From: Fictibacillus norfolkensis
GTDB lineage: Bacteria; Bacillota; Bacilli; Bacillales; Fictibacillaceae
Length of the DNA stretch: 64,000 nucleotides
Direction of reading: 5' to 3'
Assembly: GCF_014836645.1 (NCBI RefSeq)
Contig: NZ_JACSQM010000005.1
Location: 186,001-250,000 of the forward strand
Below the pieces are notes generated by a model, which saw only the letters and a program-made list of their open reading frames with translations, was not told the DNA's origin and ran no database searches. Of the stretch, positions 54,134 to 63,800 are shown one piece after another (positions within the stretch are counted from its first letter, which is position 1; the number at the start of each line of letters is the position of its first letter). Made by a program: the position numbers and the translations under genes.

Positions 54134-55444
54134 TTATGCTAAATTACTTTTTAATGATTGCTCTTTGGCAGGTGTTGTTTTCACATCTTCGTTTACACGC
54201 TCGATGTCAGCACCTAATGCAGCCAATTTCCCAGTGAAATCAACGTATCCGCGGTCGATGTGCTTCAGTTCAGTTACACGCGTGTAACCCTCAGCGACAA
54301 GCCCAGCAAGTACCAAAGCAGCACCTGCGCGAAGGTCAGTTGAAGCAACCTCAGCACCTTGCAGATTTACAGGTCCGTTGATTACAGAAGAACGGCCTTC
54401 GATTTTAATATCACCATTCATGCGGCGGAATTCTTCCACGTGCATGAAACGGTTTTCGAATACAGTTTCCGTGATTACGCTCGTTCCGTTTGCACGAAGC
54501 AACAGCGCCATCATTTGCGACTGAAGGTCAGTCGGGAATCCTGGGTGAGGCATTGTTTTAATATCAACAGGTTTTAATTCACGAGGTCCGCGAACACGAA
54601 GTCCGTTTCCTTCTTCTTGAATCTGTACACCCATCTCTTCCATTTTTGCGATTAAAGGACGTAGGTGTTCTGCGATTGCATTCTCAACTAAAACGTCACC
54701 TTGTGTAATAGCTGCTGCTACCATATACGTACCCGCTTCGATACGGTCTGGAACTACTGTATGCTCAGCACCAACAAGTTCTTCAGCTCCGACAATGCGG
54801 ATCGTACCTGTTCCTGCACCGATAACTGTAGCACCCATCGCGTTCAGGTAGTTAGCTAGACATACGATTTCAGGTTCTTTTGCAGCGTTTTCGATGATAG
54901 TCGTTCCTTCAGCAAGTGTTGCAGCCATCATGATGTTCTCAGTTGCTCCTACACTTGGGAAGTCTAAATAAATCTTTGCACCTTGCAAGCGGCCATCAAT
55001 TTTTGCTTCTATAAATCCGTTCCCGATCTTTACAGTGGCACCCATCGCTTCAAATCCTTTTAGATGCTGATCGATCGGACGAGATCCAATCGCGCATCCT
55101 CCTGGAAGTGCGATACGAGACAATCCAACACGAGCAAGCAATGGTCCCATTACTAGGAATGATGCTCTCATTTTGCGGACATACTCAAATGGTGCTTCTG
55201 TTTTTAACTCACTTGTAGCATCAACAGAAATTTCACCGTTTTCAAATGCTACATCAATATTTAAATAACGTAATACTTCGTTAATCGTAAACACATCAGC
55301 TAGACTCGGCACGTCTTTAATTGTGCTTTTGCCCTTACTTGCTAAAATGGATGCTGCGATGACAGGAAGTACGGCATTCTTAGCTCCTTCAACTCGAACA
55401 GAGCCCTCTAACCGCCTACCACCACGGACAATGATTTTTTCCAA
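54134..55444 (-). CDS. murA: UDP-N-acetylglucosamine 1-carboxyvinyltransferase
   Basis: 436-residue cytosolic enzyme for the first committed step of peptidoglycan synthesis; target of fosfomycin. Active-site Cys near residue 117 in [29 protein letters not shown] at the N-terminus and [13 protein letters not shown] near residue 305 are conserved. The start is TTG 55444 after GGAGGGG. Position next to ywmB and spoIID marks the MurAA paralogue. The last about 20 residues are a variable tail. Confidence 0.97.
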   Translation of the reverse strand: MEKIIVRGGRRLEGSVRVEGAKNAVLPVIAASILASKGKSTIKDVPSLADVFTINEVLRYLNIDVAFENGEISVDATSELKTEAPFEYVRKMRASFLVMGPLLARVGLSRIALPGGCAIGSRPIDQHLKGFEAMGATVKIGNGFIEAKIDGRLQGAKIYLDFPSVGATENIMMAATLAEGTTIIENAAKEPEIVCLANYLNAMGATVIGAGTGTIRIVGAEELVGAEHTVVPDRIEAGTYMVAAAITQGDVLVENAIAEHLRPLIAKMEEMGVQIQEEGNGLRVRGPRELKPVDIKTMPHPGFPTDLQSQMMALLLRANGTSVITETVFENRFMHVEEFRRMNGDIKIEGRSSVINGPVNLQGAEVASTDLRAGAALVLAGLVAEGYTRVTELKHIDRGYVDFTGKLAALGADIERVNEDVKTTPAKEQSLKSNLA

Positions 55445-55474
55445 CGATATTCCCCTCCGCGTCCAATTTGTATA

Positions 55475-56221
55475 TTAATATTCAGACGTAATTATTGGTG
55501 TGCCAATTGTGACAGTTGTTCCGCTGCCCAATCCTTCAGATCGCAAAGCCACCTGAAGATTCATTTTATGTTGATGACCGGTATAAATCGCTTGTTCCCA
55601 CTGCTCAGTATATGCAGAAAGCGACACAAACGTCTCTTCTTTTAGTTCCTCTACAGGATCACCAGAAAAGGCGCGTACCAATTCATTTGCTTGCGAATAC
55701 AAATCAACCACCATTTTATCACCGTATGTACCGGTAACACAAGAGAAAATTTTGGGATTTCCTCCAATTGATTGTTCAACCCGGCTATCGATCAGGTTCT
55801 GGATTTCTTTCCAATTTTGATTTGCATTTACAAGTCCTTCAACCGCATAAATAAAATACGATGAAGATTGTTCTTTTTGGGGGTATGTAATGACGGTCAT
55901 TTTCTCTCTAACCCCGATATCATTACGCTCAAGTAATCCGATCATTTTATAATGTCCGGTTTCATCTTCGGTTACCGCCCAGTAAAATTCAGGATAATCA
56001 CGTTTAAGCTCTTCTGCTTGTTTTACATACCCTAGTCCTTTAGATGCAAAACCTGTTTGACCGCGAAAATGCATAGTCCATTTGTCAGGCTTTGCTCCGC
56101 TCTTCTTTAGAACGTCTATTATATGTGTAACTTCATTTGTTTTTTCATCTGTTTTTGCATATCCAGAAGTAATCATAACTAATAGCAAAATCGCTGTAAT
56201 CGTCATCGTCCATTTTTTCAT
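55475..56221 (-). CDS. ywmB: YwmB-family protein
   Basis: 248-residue secreted or membrane-anchored protein: signal segment MTITAILLLVMITSGYA, then a fold related to TATA-box-binding-like repeats (KKSGAKPDKWTMHFRG; EFYWAVTEDETGHYKMIGL). Function unknown; always beside murAA and spoIID in Bacillus. Start uncertain: ATG 56221 or 56233; neither has ideal ribosome-site spacing. Confidence 0.88.
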   Translation of the reverse strand: MKKWTMTITAILLLVMITSGYAKTDEKTNEVTHIIDVLKKSGAKPDKWTMHFRGQTGFASKGLGYVKQAEELKRDYPEFYWAVTEDETGHYKMIGLLERNDIGVREKMTVITYPQKEQSSSYFIYAVEGLVNANQNWKEIQNLIDSRVEQSIGGNPKIFSCVTGTYGDKMVVDLYSQANELVRAFSGDPVEELKEETFVSLSAYTEQWEQAIYTGHQHKMNLQVALRSEGLGSGTTVTIGTPIITSEY

Positions 56222-56330
56222 TCCCCAGCACATCCTCTCTATTTCTCATTGTTGCCAATGAAACAGAGGATATCCGTGGAATTTGTAGTCATTTTCCGAC
56301 AAATCCATTACTTTGATAAAAGTTGTGAAA

Positions 56331-56564
56331 TCATCCAAATAGCTGACTAAGATTCGTGGAATACTGTAGATACTTTAGAAAAAAATCGCTCGTTATGCTT
56401 GCTAAGCTGATTACTAGAAGAATGTATAACACTCTAGCTTGCATGACCTTACCTTTTTTGATCCATTTATCAAAATGAACGGCCTGCAATGCCCACCAAG
56501 AGATCACGAGAAACAATAGATGTACGATGATATGTAACAAAGCTTGTTGTCCGATTGGAATCAT
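56331..56564 (-). CDS. ywzB: DUF1146/YwzB-family membrane protein
   Basis: 77-residue protein with two predicted helices (ALLHIIVHLLFLVISWWALQ and VLYILLVISLASITSDFFL), joined by a basic loop VHFDKWIKKGK. This matches DUF1146, named YwzB in Bacillus subtilis, function unknown, conserved between the ATP synthase/nuo region and murA. AGGAGG precedes ATG 56564. Confidence 0.88.
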   Translation of the reverse strand: MIPIGQQALLHIIVHLLFLVISWWALQAVHFDKWIKKGKVMQARVLYILLVISLASITSDFFLKYLQYSTNLSQLFG

Positions 56565-56829
56565 TTAAAAGTCTGACCTCCTCATTACATATTTCGACAT
56601 CTTAAGCATACGTCTTTCCCAAAAATTTAGATAGATACTTTTTCCCTAGTAAAGTGTTTTGAAAGCCCTTTCTTTCGATAAGTTCAAAAAGTTGTAACGA
56701 CTAGTAAATGTAAGTTCATAAAGATAGTCGTTTCACTATGATTAGACGAAACAAAACGTAAGAAGTTACGGTAGTTTCGGCTTATTTTTCGGGATTTTTT
56801 TCGGGTGGGGGTTACTGTTTAAGAAAGTT

Positions 56830-56957
56830 GTTGATTTCCGTTTCAGATGCTCGCTTTCCGCGGGGCAGGCGGTGAGCCACATTCGTTCGTTTCACTCTTA
56901 AGTGTCTCACCTGCCCACCTGTCCCGCAGGAGTCTCGCATCTTACACTACAATCAAC
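56830..56957 (+). repeat. 128-bp palindromic intergenic element, copy R4
   Basis: GTTGATTTCCGTTTCAG to TACAATCAAC, 128 bp. It lies in the 558-bp gap between nuoN and ywzB, beyond the nuo terminator. The rest of the gap (56565-56829) holds no recognised feature. Confidence 0.9.
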
Positions 56958-57055
56958 AGTCAAAGCAGCAATAAAAAATTTAAAGCAAACAATCTATTAG
57001 AAATGACTTTTAACCCCTAGCTCTTATACTTTCTAGGAGAACTTCTTTTTAAGTA

Positions 57056-57105
57056 AATTAAAAAAAGCCCACCAACCTCCAACTAAGGAGAAGGTTGATG
57101 GACTA
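57056..57105 (-). terminator. Terminator of the nuo operon
   Basis: Minus strand CCATCAACC...GGAG-rich arm pairs with GGTTGGTGG, followed by seven T. Confidence 0.88.
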
Positions 57106-57122
57106 TTATTTGAGTTCAGCAA

Positions 57123-58655
57123 TCAATGATCATGCGTATGAACTTCGGTTTCGATCTGCATGAAGAATTCATTCACATCAAAGTTTCCGTAAAAGAAATC
57201 CAATGCGAGATCTGGCATAACTCCTAGAATTAAAACCGATGCTGCACAGAAAGCGAGTACGGCGGCCATTCCCCCTGGGATTGAAACCTTCGTTCCTTCA
57301 CTGTCACGGAAAAACATGATCGCAATGATGTTAAAGTAGTACACGTACGATATCAGCGTGGTTGCCATCATTACAGCCGCCAGCCAATATTGGGGTTGCT
57401 CAAGTCCAAGCGCTCCCATAAAGATTCCAAACTTACCGATAAATCCTGCTGTGATGGGAATCCCGGCAAGAGAGAGAATAAAGAACGTCATCGGAACAGC
57501 GAGCCACGGTGAGCGACGGAACAATCCGCGGAATACGCCGATATCATTTGAACCTTCTTGACTACTTAACAGCTGAATGACGGTAAACGCGCCAATATTC
57601 ATAAATAAGTACGCCAGCAGATAAAACCAGATCAGTTCGAATATTAATGACGAATTTGACACGAACGGCACTAAAATGTAACCCGCTTGTGCGATAGACG
57701 AATACGCAAACATTCTTTTTATATCTCGTTGTCGAAGTGCTGTGACGTTACCGATGATCATGGTTGCCGCAGCCAATACCATTACATACGGCTGAACTTG
57801 CAGCAGAATCGGATCGCTATCGATTCCTGGAGCGGCGATAAAGCAGATAATTATCACCCGCAGCAAGATCACAAAGCCTGCTGTTTTGGACACGACACTC
57901 AAGAAAGCTGTAACTGGAACAGGTGCACCTTCATATACATCTGGTGCCCACATGTGAAGTGGAGCGGCCGCAATCTTGAACGTTAGTCCTGCAAACGTGA
58001 TGATGAAAGCGAAGACGATGAGAAAGCTGTGCTCTAACAGTTCAAGGTTCCCCATGTTCTCTGCGATCTTGAACAGGTTCGTCTCTCCGGTAAGTCCAAA
58101 AATGTAACTCATTCCAAAAAGGGTGATAGCGGTCGCAATCCCGCCAGACACGATATACTTAAACGCTGATTCATTGCTTCGTTTATTGCGTCTCTCGAGT
58201 CCTGCCATTACATAGGAAGAAAGTGAAAGAAGTTCAAGGCCCACAAACAATGTGATCAAGTCAGCGCTCGACGCCATCATCATTGCCCCTAATAAAGCTG
58301 CGAGGAGCAAGTAATAAAATTCTCCCCGGTTTTCCTCCAGATCTTCTTTTTTGTAATTGGAAGAAAGAACAATCACTAATAGCGTTCCTAACAAAAGCAG
58401 AATCTTGAACGCTTTTGAAAAGGAATCAAGTCTGTACGTATCATACAGAATAGATGTTACTTCAATATCGAGCTGTGTAAAAATGGAGATGAGGGCAGCT
58501 AGAATACCTGCTCCAGCAAGCCAGGCTAGAGGCTTTCGGCTCGATTCTTTTTTCATAAAAAGGTCGATGACAGATAAAAGGGTCGCAACACCTAAGATAA
58601 TAAATTCAGGAAGCATGACGCTCCATCTAAACGATAATAAAGTATCTAGATCCAT
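57123..58655 (-). CDS. nuoN: NADH-quinone oxidoreductase subunit N
   Basis: 510-residue antiporter-like membrane subunit of complex I with about 14 helices. The conserved Glu of TM5 is in FVGLELLSLSSYVM and the central Lys in TFKIAAAPLHMWAPDVYEGAP; HRDIKRM-type motif appears as RQRDIKRMFAYSSIAQAGY. Ends with HTHDH. Last gene of the nuo operon, 3 bp after nuoM. Confidence 0.96.
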   Translation of the reverse strand: MDLDTLLSFRWSVMLPEFIILGVATLLSVIDLFMKKESSRKPLAWLAGAGILAALISIFTQLDIEVTSILYDTYRLDSFSKAFKILLLLGTLLVIVLSSNYKKEDLEENRGEFYYLLLAALLGAMMMASSADLITLFVGLELLSLSSYVMAGLERRNKRSNESAFKYIVSGGIATAITLFGMSYIFGLTGETNLFKIAENMGNLELLEHSFLIVFAFIITFAGLTFKIAAAPLHMWAPDVYEGAPVPVTAFLSVVSKTAGFVILLRVIIICFIAAPGIDSDPILLQVQPYVMVLAAATMIIGNVTALRQRDIKRMFAYSSIAQAGYILVPFVSNSSLIFELIWFYLLAYLFMNIGAFTVIQLLSSQEGSNDIGVFRGLFRRSPWLAVPMTFFILSLAGIPITAGFIGKFGIFMGALGLEQPQYWLAAVMMATTLISYVYYFNIIAIMFFRDSEGTKVSIPGGMAAVLAFCAASVLILGVMPDLALDFFYGNFDVNEFFMQIETEVHTHDH

Positions 58656-58658
58656 GAT

Positions 58659-60176
58659 TTAGCCCCCTAATCCTAGCAGAATGCTATCTAATGTCGGACG
58701 GAGCATATCACTTAACCATGCAGGATAGAGGCCGATAAACAAAATCGCTGCAAGCAAGATAAACGCCGGAATTCGTTCTGTTGATGAAAGATCATGTGCG
58801 TTCGTTAGTTCTTTTTCAGTACCAAACGTAATCGCCAAGACCGCACGCAGCACGTAGACCGCTGTTAAGATCAGCCCTAGAGTTCCTACAGCTGCTAACA
58901 CAGGCATGGTCTCAAACAATCCTAAAAACGCCATGAACTCGCTGATAAAACCAGACATTCCTGGTAGTCCCAATGATGCGAGTCCCCCTGCGAGCAAAAC
59001 ACCTGCAAAAATCGGCATCCTTTTGGCGACTCCACCAAAGTCTTTTAAAAGAGATGAACCGGCGCGTTCGTAAAGAACACCCACTAAGAAGAACAACAGC
59101 GCAGAGATCAATCCATGTGAAACGACTTGGAACACTGCACCCGTCATACCCGCTTCGTTTAATGCGGCGAGCCCGATCAGAACGATTCCCATATGCGAAA
59201 CAGATGAATACGCTAAGACGCGTTTCATATCACGTTGTGTAAGGGCTAAGAACGCTCCGTAAAGTAAGTTGATCACACCGAACAATCCGATGATAAAAGC
59301 GAGTGACTCAAACTGATCTGGAAACAGCCCTGCTCCAAAAACGATTAAACCGTATGCACCAATTTTCAAAAGAATCCCTGAGTGGAGCATAACGATCGGT
59401 GGTGGCGCCTGAACGTGGACTCTCACCATCCAAGAGTGAAGCGGTGCGACCGGCAGCTTTACGGCAAATGCGAGAAGAAGCGCGATCAGCATTCCCATCT
59501 TAAAATTCTTCGTGATGTGCATATCATTCAGTTCAGATTGCGGAAGCGAGAATGTATAAGCCAGCTGCTCAAAATTCATCGTTCCTGTCTTCATGAACAT
59601 CGCCACGAACGCGATCAGAAGAATGGCTGAACCGACCCCGTTATAGATTAGAAAACTGTACGCTGCTTTTTCTTTTTCAAGATAACCCCAGCGTCCGATG
59701 AGGAAGAACATCGGAATGAGCGTGATCTCAAAGAAAATAAAGAACAAAAATAAATTTTGTGCGGCGAATACGCCAATCATGCCCATCTCAAGTAAGAAGA
59801 ACAAAATGAAGTAACTTTTCCAATCTTTTTTGATCGAAAAGGATGCAATGGCAGCCAGGACACTCACTACCGTTGTTAATAAGATGAGCACCATCGATAA
59901 ACCGTTAACACCGACTTCATAAAAGATTGGATAGCTCACATCACCATTCGATTGAAAGACTTCATAAGACACCCACTGAAACTTTTCTGCAAGCTGAAGA
60001 CCTTCGCCCGATTTATTGAAAGCAGACAATGTAACGAGTGCGGTACCTAGCGGAAATAATGTACCTAATATCCCGATCCATTTAATCGACTTCTCATCTT
60101 GAGACGGAGTAAATAGGAGAACCAACACGCCTAACAATGGGGAAAGAATTAAAATCGATAGAAGCCATGTATTCAT
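58659..60176 (-). CDS. nuoM: NADH-quinone oxidoreductase subunit M
   Basis: 505-residue antiporter-like complex I subunit. FFEITLIPMFFLIGRWG carries the TM5 Glu; FAVKLPVAPLHSWMVRVHVQAP carries the TM7 Lys; TQRDMKRVLAYSSVSHMG is the broken helix. It overlaps nuoL by 4 nt. Pumps protons together with NuoL and NuoN. Confidence 0.96.
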   Translation of the reverse strand: MNTWLLSILILSPLLGVLVLLFTPSQDEKSIKWIGILGTLFPLGTALVTLSAFNKSGEGLQLAEKFQWVSYEVFQSNGDVSYPIFYEVGVNGLSMVLILLTTVVSVLAAIASFSIKKDWKSYFILFFLLEMGMIGVFAAQNLFLFFIFFEITLIPMFFLIGRWGYLEKEKAAYSFLIYNGVGSAILLIAFVAMFMKTGTMNFEQLAYTFSLPQSELNDMHITKNFKMGMLIALLLAFAVKLPVAPLHSWMVRVHVQAPPPIVMLHSGILLKIGAYGLIVFGAGLFPDQFESLAFIIGLFGVINLLYGAFLALTQRDMKRVLAYSSVSHMGIVLIGLAALNEAGMTGAVFQVVSHGLISALLFFLVGVLYERAGSSLLKDFGGVAKRMPIFAGVLLAGGLASLGLPGMSGFISEFMAFLGLFETMPVLAAVGTLGLILTAVYVLRAVLAITFGTEKELTNAHDLSSTERIPAFILLAAILFIGLYPAWLSDMLRPTLDSILLGLGG

Positions 60177-62041
60177 GTGAAGTACCCCCCTGTTAATGCG
60201 ACGATCAGCAATAGAATCACGATGCCAAAAATGGCGAACGTCCCATACGTTTGAACCTGCCCGTTTTGAATACGAGAGCCTACCTTACTTAACCCTTGAA
60301 CGCCACTCACAACTGCTGCTACAAGTCCGTCCACGATATATTTATCAAATAGGACGCCAAGTTTGCTCAAACCCTTCGTTCCTTTTACGAAAGTCGCGTC
60401 ATATCCTTCATCAACGTACCACTTGTTGTAGATCACGTTGCTGAGCCCTGGTAACGAGCGGGTGATCCAATCACGGGAAAGTGTTCCTTTTTTGTAGATC
60501 AGATAAGCTAGACCGATTCCTAAAAAAGATGCGGCTGTCGCAACAATCGGAATCCAGCTTGGACCGTGATGATCTCCATGCGCTAGTTCAACAGGTCCCC
60601 CTGCCAAGAAATCCGTTAGAAACGTGCCGAACCAAGCTGTGTTCAAGTAGCCCGCAACGATTGCCAAAACACCTAGAACAATCATCGGCAGCGTCATGAC
60701 ACTTGGTGATTCATGTACACCACTTTGATCGCCGCGTGGTTTCCCTGTAAACACAAGGAAAAATAGACGGAACATATAAAACGCCGTCATAAAGGCTGCA
60801 ACGACTGCCAGCCAGAACAAGCCGTAACGGCCATCTGCATACGTACTGGCTAAAATTTCGTCTTTTGAAAAGAAACCAGATAGAAGCGGAACTCCCGAGA
60901 TGGCTAGAGCGCCGATTAAAAAGAGAGGTCCTGTCAGCCGAAGCTTTTTCCAAAGTCCGCCCATCTCATCGATGTTTTGAGTATGTACAGCATGAATCAC
61001 GCTTCCTGCAGCTAAGAACAATAACGCTTTAAAGAATGCGTGCGTCGTCAGGTGAAAGATGCCTGCCACATAACCGGATGCACCAAGTGCGAGCATCATG
61101 TACCCTAGCTGACTGACCGTTGAATAGGCCAAGACGCGTTTGATGTCTTTTTGCATAAGTCCGATCGAAGCGGCAAAGATCGCCGTTACTCCACCTACTA
61201 CCGCAACGACTGTTAGTGCCGTTTCTGAAGCTTGGAAGAGCGGATACATCGCAGCGACCAAGTACACCCCTGCCGCGACCATCGTTGCGGCATGGATAAG
61301 GGCTGATACTGGTGTCGGACCTTCCATCGCGTCCGGAAGCCACGTATGAAGAGGCAGCTGTCCCGATTTTCCGATCGCTCCTACAAAGATACATAGTGCT
61401 GTAAGAGTCAGCATGCCAGAGGATATATCACCATTTCGGACAGAAGCAAATATTTCGTCATATTCAAAACTACCAACCTGCCAAAATAGCAAAACCATTC
61501 CGATAAAAAGACCAACGTCTCCAATTCGCGTCATCACAAAAGCCTTTTTCGCAGCGGCTTTTGCTTCTGATTTAAAATAGTAGAATCCGATCAGCAAGAA
61601 CGAACCAAGTCCAACAAGCTCCCAAAACATATAGAGCTGTAATAGATTCGGAGAAAGAACGAGTCCGAGCATCGCAAAGGAAAACAATCCTAAATAAGCA
61701 AAGAACACAGGAAACCGTTCATCGCCATGCATGTATCCTTTTGAGTAAAGGTGTACAAGAAAACTGACGAGTGAAACGATCACAAGCATAAGAGCATTAA
61801 GCGGATTGACTTCATATCCTATCGTGATCGCCCGCTCACCAATCTCAAACCAAGTGCCTTCAACCTTAATTCCGTCTCCTTGCCACACTGCGATCCAAAC
61901 CCCGAGAGATAAAATGAGCGATAAACCGGTTAGAAGCACACCGATCCATGCAGTGCCCTCACCTTTTGATTTTCTAAAAATCAGCAATAAAACGAAGGAT
62001 AAAAGCGGGAACAACGGTATAAGCCAACTATTCTGCAACAT
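60173..62041 (-). CDS. nuoL: NADH-quinone oxidoreductase subunit L
   Basis: 622-residue largest membrane subunit, with about 16 helices. FWELVGLGSFLLIGFYYFK (Glu), GKSGQLPLHTWLPDAMEGPTPVSA (Lys) and MQKDIKRVLAYSTVSQLG are conserved. A C-terminal lateral helix is present as in other NuoL proteins. AAGGAGATGG precedes ATG 62041, 18 bp after nuoK. Confidence 0.96.
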   Translation of the reverse strand: MLQNSWLIPLFPLLSFVLLLIFRKSKGEGTAWIGVLLTGLSLILSLGVWIAVWQGDGIKVEGTWFEIGERAITIGYEVNPLNALMLVIVSLVSFLVHLYSKGYMHGDERFPVFFAYLGLFSFAMLGLVLSPNLLQLYMFWELVGLGSFLLIGFYYFKSEAKAAAKKAFVMTRIGDVGLFIGMVLLFWQVGSFEYDEIFASVRNGDISSGMLTLTALCIFVGAIGKSGQLPLHTWLPDAMEGPTPVSALIHAATMVAAGVYLVAAMYPLFQASETALTVVAVVGGVTAIFAASIGLMQKDIKRVLAYSTVSQLGYMMLALGASGYVAGIFHLTTHAFFKALLFLAAGSVIHAVHTQNIDEMGGLWKKLRLTGPLFLIGALAISGVPLLSGFFSKDEILASTYADGRYGLFWLAVVAAFMTAFYMFRLFFLVFTGKPRGDQSGVHESPSVMTLPMIVLGVLAIVAGYLNTAWFGTFLTDFLAGGPVELAHGDHHGPSWIPIVATAASFLGIGLAYLIYKKGTLSRDWITRSLPGLSNVIYNKWYVDEGYDATFVKGTKGLSKLGVLFDKYIVDGLVAAVVSGVQGLSKVGSRIQNGQVQTYGTFAIFGIVILLLIVALTGGYFT

Positions 62042-62059
62042 AATCGTCCATCTCCTTCC

Positions 62060-62374
62060 TTATCGCTTCATCGTATCCATCTCATCCACGTTAACCGTCT
62101 GTCTGTTGCGGTACAGTGCTATGAGAATCGCAAGTCCGACTGCCGCTTCTGCCGCAGCAACCGTGATCGTAAACAGCGAGAAGATCTGACCTGTTAAACC
62201 AGGATTTATAGAATATTTGGCAAATGCCACGAGGTTAATATTTACAGCATTCAGCATCAATTCGATAGAAATCAGTACGATGACCGCATTACGTTTTGTT
62301 AATGCTCCAAACAAACCGATGCAAAACAGGATCAAGGCAAGCGTCAAGTAAGCTGCTAAAGGCACAGAGCTCAT
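62060..62374 (-). CDS. nuoK: NADH-quinone oxidoreductase subunit K
   Basis: 104-residue three-helix subunit. The conserved membrane Glu residues are in [15 protein letters not shown] and [20 protein letters not shown] precedes ATG 62374, which overlaps the nuoJ stop by 4 nt. Confidence 0.96.
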   Translation of the reverse strand: MSSVPLAAYLTLALILFCIGLFGALTKRNAVIVLISIELMLNAVNINLVAFAKYSINPGLTGQIFSLFTITVAAAEAAVGLAILIALYRNRQTVNVDEMDTMKR

Positions 62375-62883
62375 TTTTTTGCCTCCTTTTCATCGTCGTC
62401 CCGCTTTGCCAGAATGATAGAACCGATCAAGGCAACAAGCAGCAAGACAGAAGTTAACTCGAACGGAATCACATAATGCGAATACAGTTCGATTCCGATC
62501 TTTTTCGTATTATCGATGTGAAGCTCTGCGTTCTGCTGACCAAAATCAAGGTCTTTGATCTTGCCGTACATGATCAGAAAGAAGAGTCCGATCGCAAGTC
62601 CCGTTAAGATGACTTTCAACCGTGGTGCACGTTTCTCTTTTTCCTGATGACGTGTGAGCATGATCCCGAATAACATGATGATCGTGATAGCGCCTGAATA
62701 GATCAGTACCTGTACGACAGCTACGAACTCTGCTGATAATGTGATGTAGATTCCGGCAATGGCAATGAACGTAAAAATAAGAGCAACAACCATGTGTACG
62801 ACATTTGATAGGTTGATAAGAAGAACGCCGCCGGCAATGGCTGTTAAAGCGAGAAAGAAAAAAGCGATCATTTCACCGGTCAT
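62371..62883 (-). CDS. nuoJ: NADH-quinone oxidoreductase subunit J
   Basis: 170-residue five-helix subunit. [41 protein letters not shown] is the conserved region that includes the pi-bulge helix linking quinone reduction to pumping. Start overlaps the nuoI stop by 4 nt, with AAAGGAG upstream. Confidence 0.95.
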   Translation of the reverse strand: MTGEMIAFFFLALTAIAGGVLLINLSNVVHMVVALIFTFIAIAGIYITLSAEFVAVVQVLIYSGAITIIMLFGIMLTRHQEKEKRAPRLKVILTGLAIGLFFLIMYGKIKDLDFGQQNAELHIDNTKKIGIELYSHYVIPFELTSVLLLVALIGSIILAKRDDDEKEAKK

Positions 62884-63299
62884 GCTTTGTTCTCCTTTCT
62901 GACATTCTCATCGTTCTCATCGAGCCACTCGAGGTTTTTGAAAAGTTCATCACGGCTGTATTCAGCAAGCTCGAACTGATTCGTCATCACGATCGCTTCG
63001 GTCGGACAGACTTCGGTACAGAGGTCGCATAGTATGCAGATTTCAAAATTAATATCGTACGTGTCGATGATCTTCCCTTTTTTCGCAGGATCTGGGTGGG
63101 GCTTACCCGTTAACTGGATGCAGTCGGTCGGGCAGATCTGCGCGCATTGATTACAGACGATGCATTTTTCGGGATAAAACTTTTGGATGCCGCGGAAACG
63201 GTCAGGCATCTGGATCGGCACGTCCGGATAGCTTGTTGTGACGTTTTGCTTAGTTAGGTTTTTGACGGTATAGCTTAAACCTTTTACAAGACCTTTCAT
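62880..63299 (-). CDS. nuoI: NADH-quinone oxidoreductase subunit I (two 4Fe-4S clusters)
   Basis: 139-residue ferredoxin-like peripheral subunit. Two cluster motifs: CIVCNQCAQICPTDC and CILCDLCTEVCPTEA, the chain that passes electrons to the quinone site. N-terminus YTVKNLTKQNVTTSYPDVP is typical. AAGGAG is present but 12 nt from ATG. A 501-bp gap with two repeat elements separates it from nuoH, unusual within a nuo operon. Confidence 0.95.
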   Translation of the reverse strand: MKGLVKGLSYTVKNLTKQNVTTSYPDVPIQMPDRFRGIQKFYPEKCIVCNQCAQICPTDCIQLTGKPHPDPAKKGKIIDTYDINFEICILCDLCTEVCPTEAIVMTNQFELAEYSRDELFKNLEWLDENDENVRKENKA

Positions 63300-63378
63300 C
63301 CTGAGATCACGCTCCTTATGCGTTGGTCTTTCGATTGATAGAGCATTGTTTTAGCTTTGCTTTGTCGTTTATGAAAGT

Positions 63379-63507
63379 GTTGATTTCCGCTCCAGGATGC
63401 TCGCTTTCCGGGGGGCGTGCGGTGAGCCTCTTAGTGCCTTGCACTGTTAAGAGTCTCACCTGTCCCGCTGATCCCCCAGGAGTCTCGCACCTTGCGCTCC
63501 AATCAAC
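63379..63507 (+). repeat. 128-bp palindromic intergenic element, copy R5
   Basis: GTTGATTTCCGCTCCAGG to GCGCTCCAATCAAC. One of two copies in opposite orientation between nuoI and nuoH. Confidence 0.9.
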
Positions 63508-63645
63508 TATTCGAGGAAGTGATTTGCAAAACTTTAATAATTCAATAGATATTCAAACCGATGGCTAAGGTCATTCTATAAAATTCTTTATTCTAGAATT
63601 TCTAGAAGCTTGTTGCTGTTCAATCATTTCTTTCTTCTATGAACT

Positions 63646-63773
63646 GTTGGTTGTAGTGAAAGGTGTGAGACTCCTGCGGGACAGGTGGGCAAGTGAGACA
63701 CTTAAATGTGAAACATTCGAATGTGGCTCACCGCCTGCCCCGCGGAAAGCGAACACCTGTAACGGAAACCAAC
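63646..63773 (-). repeat. 128-bp palindromic intergenic element, copy R6
   Basis: GTTGGTTGTAGTGAAAGG to AACGGAAACCAAC, 128 bp, inverted relative to R5, 28 bp after the nuoH stop codon on the minus strand. Confidence 0.9.
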
Positions 63774-63800
63774 TCCTACATTTACTACCAGATTTGTCTT

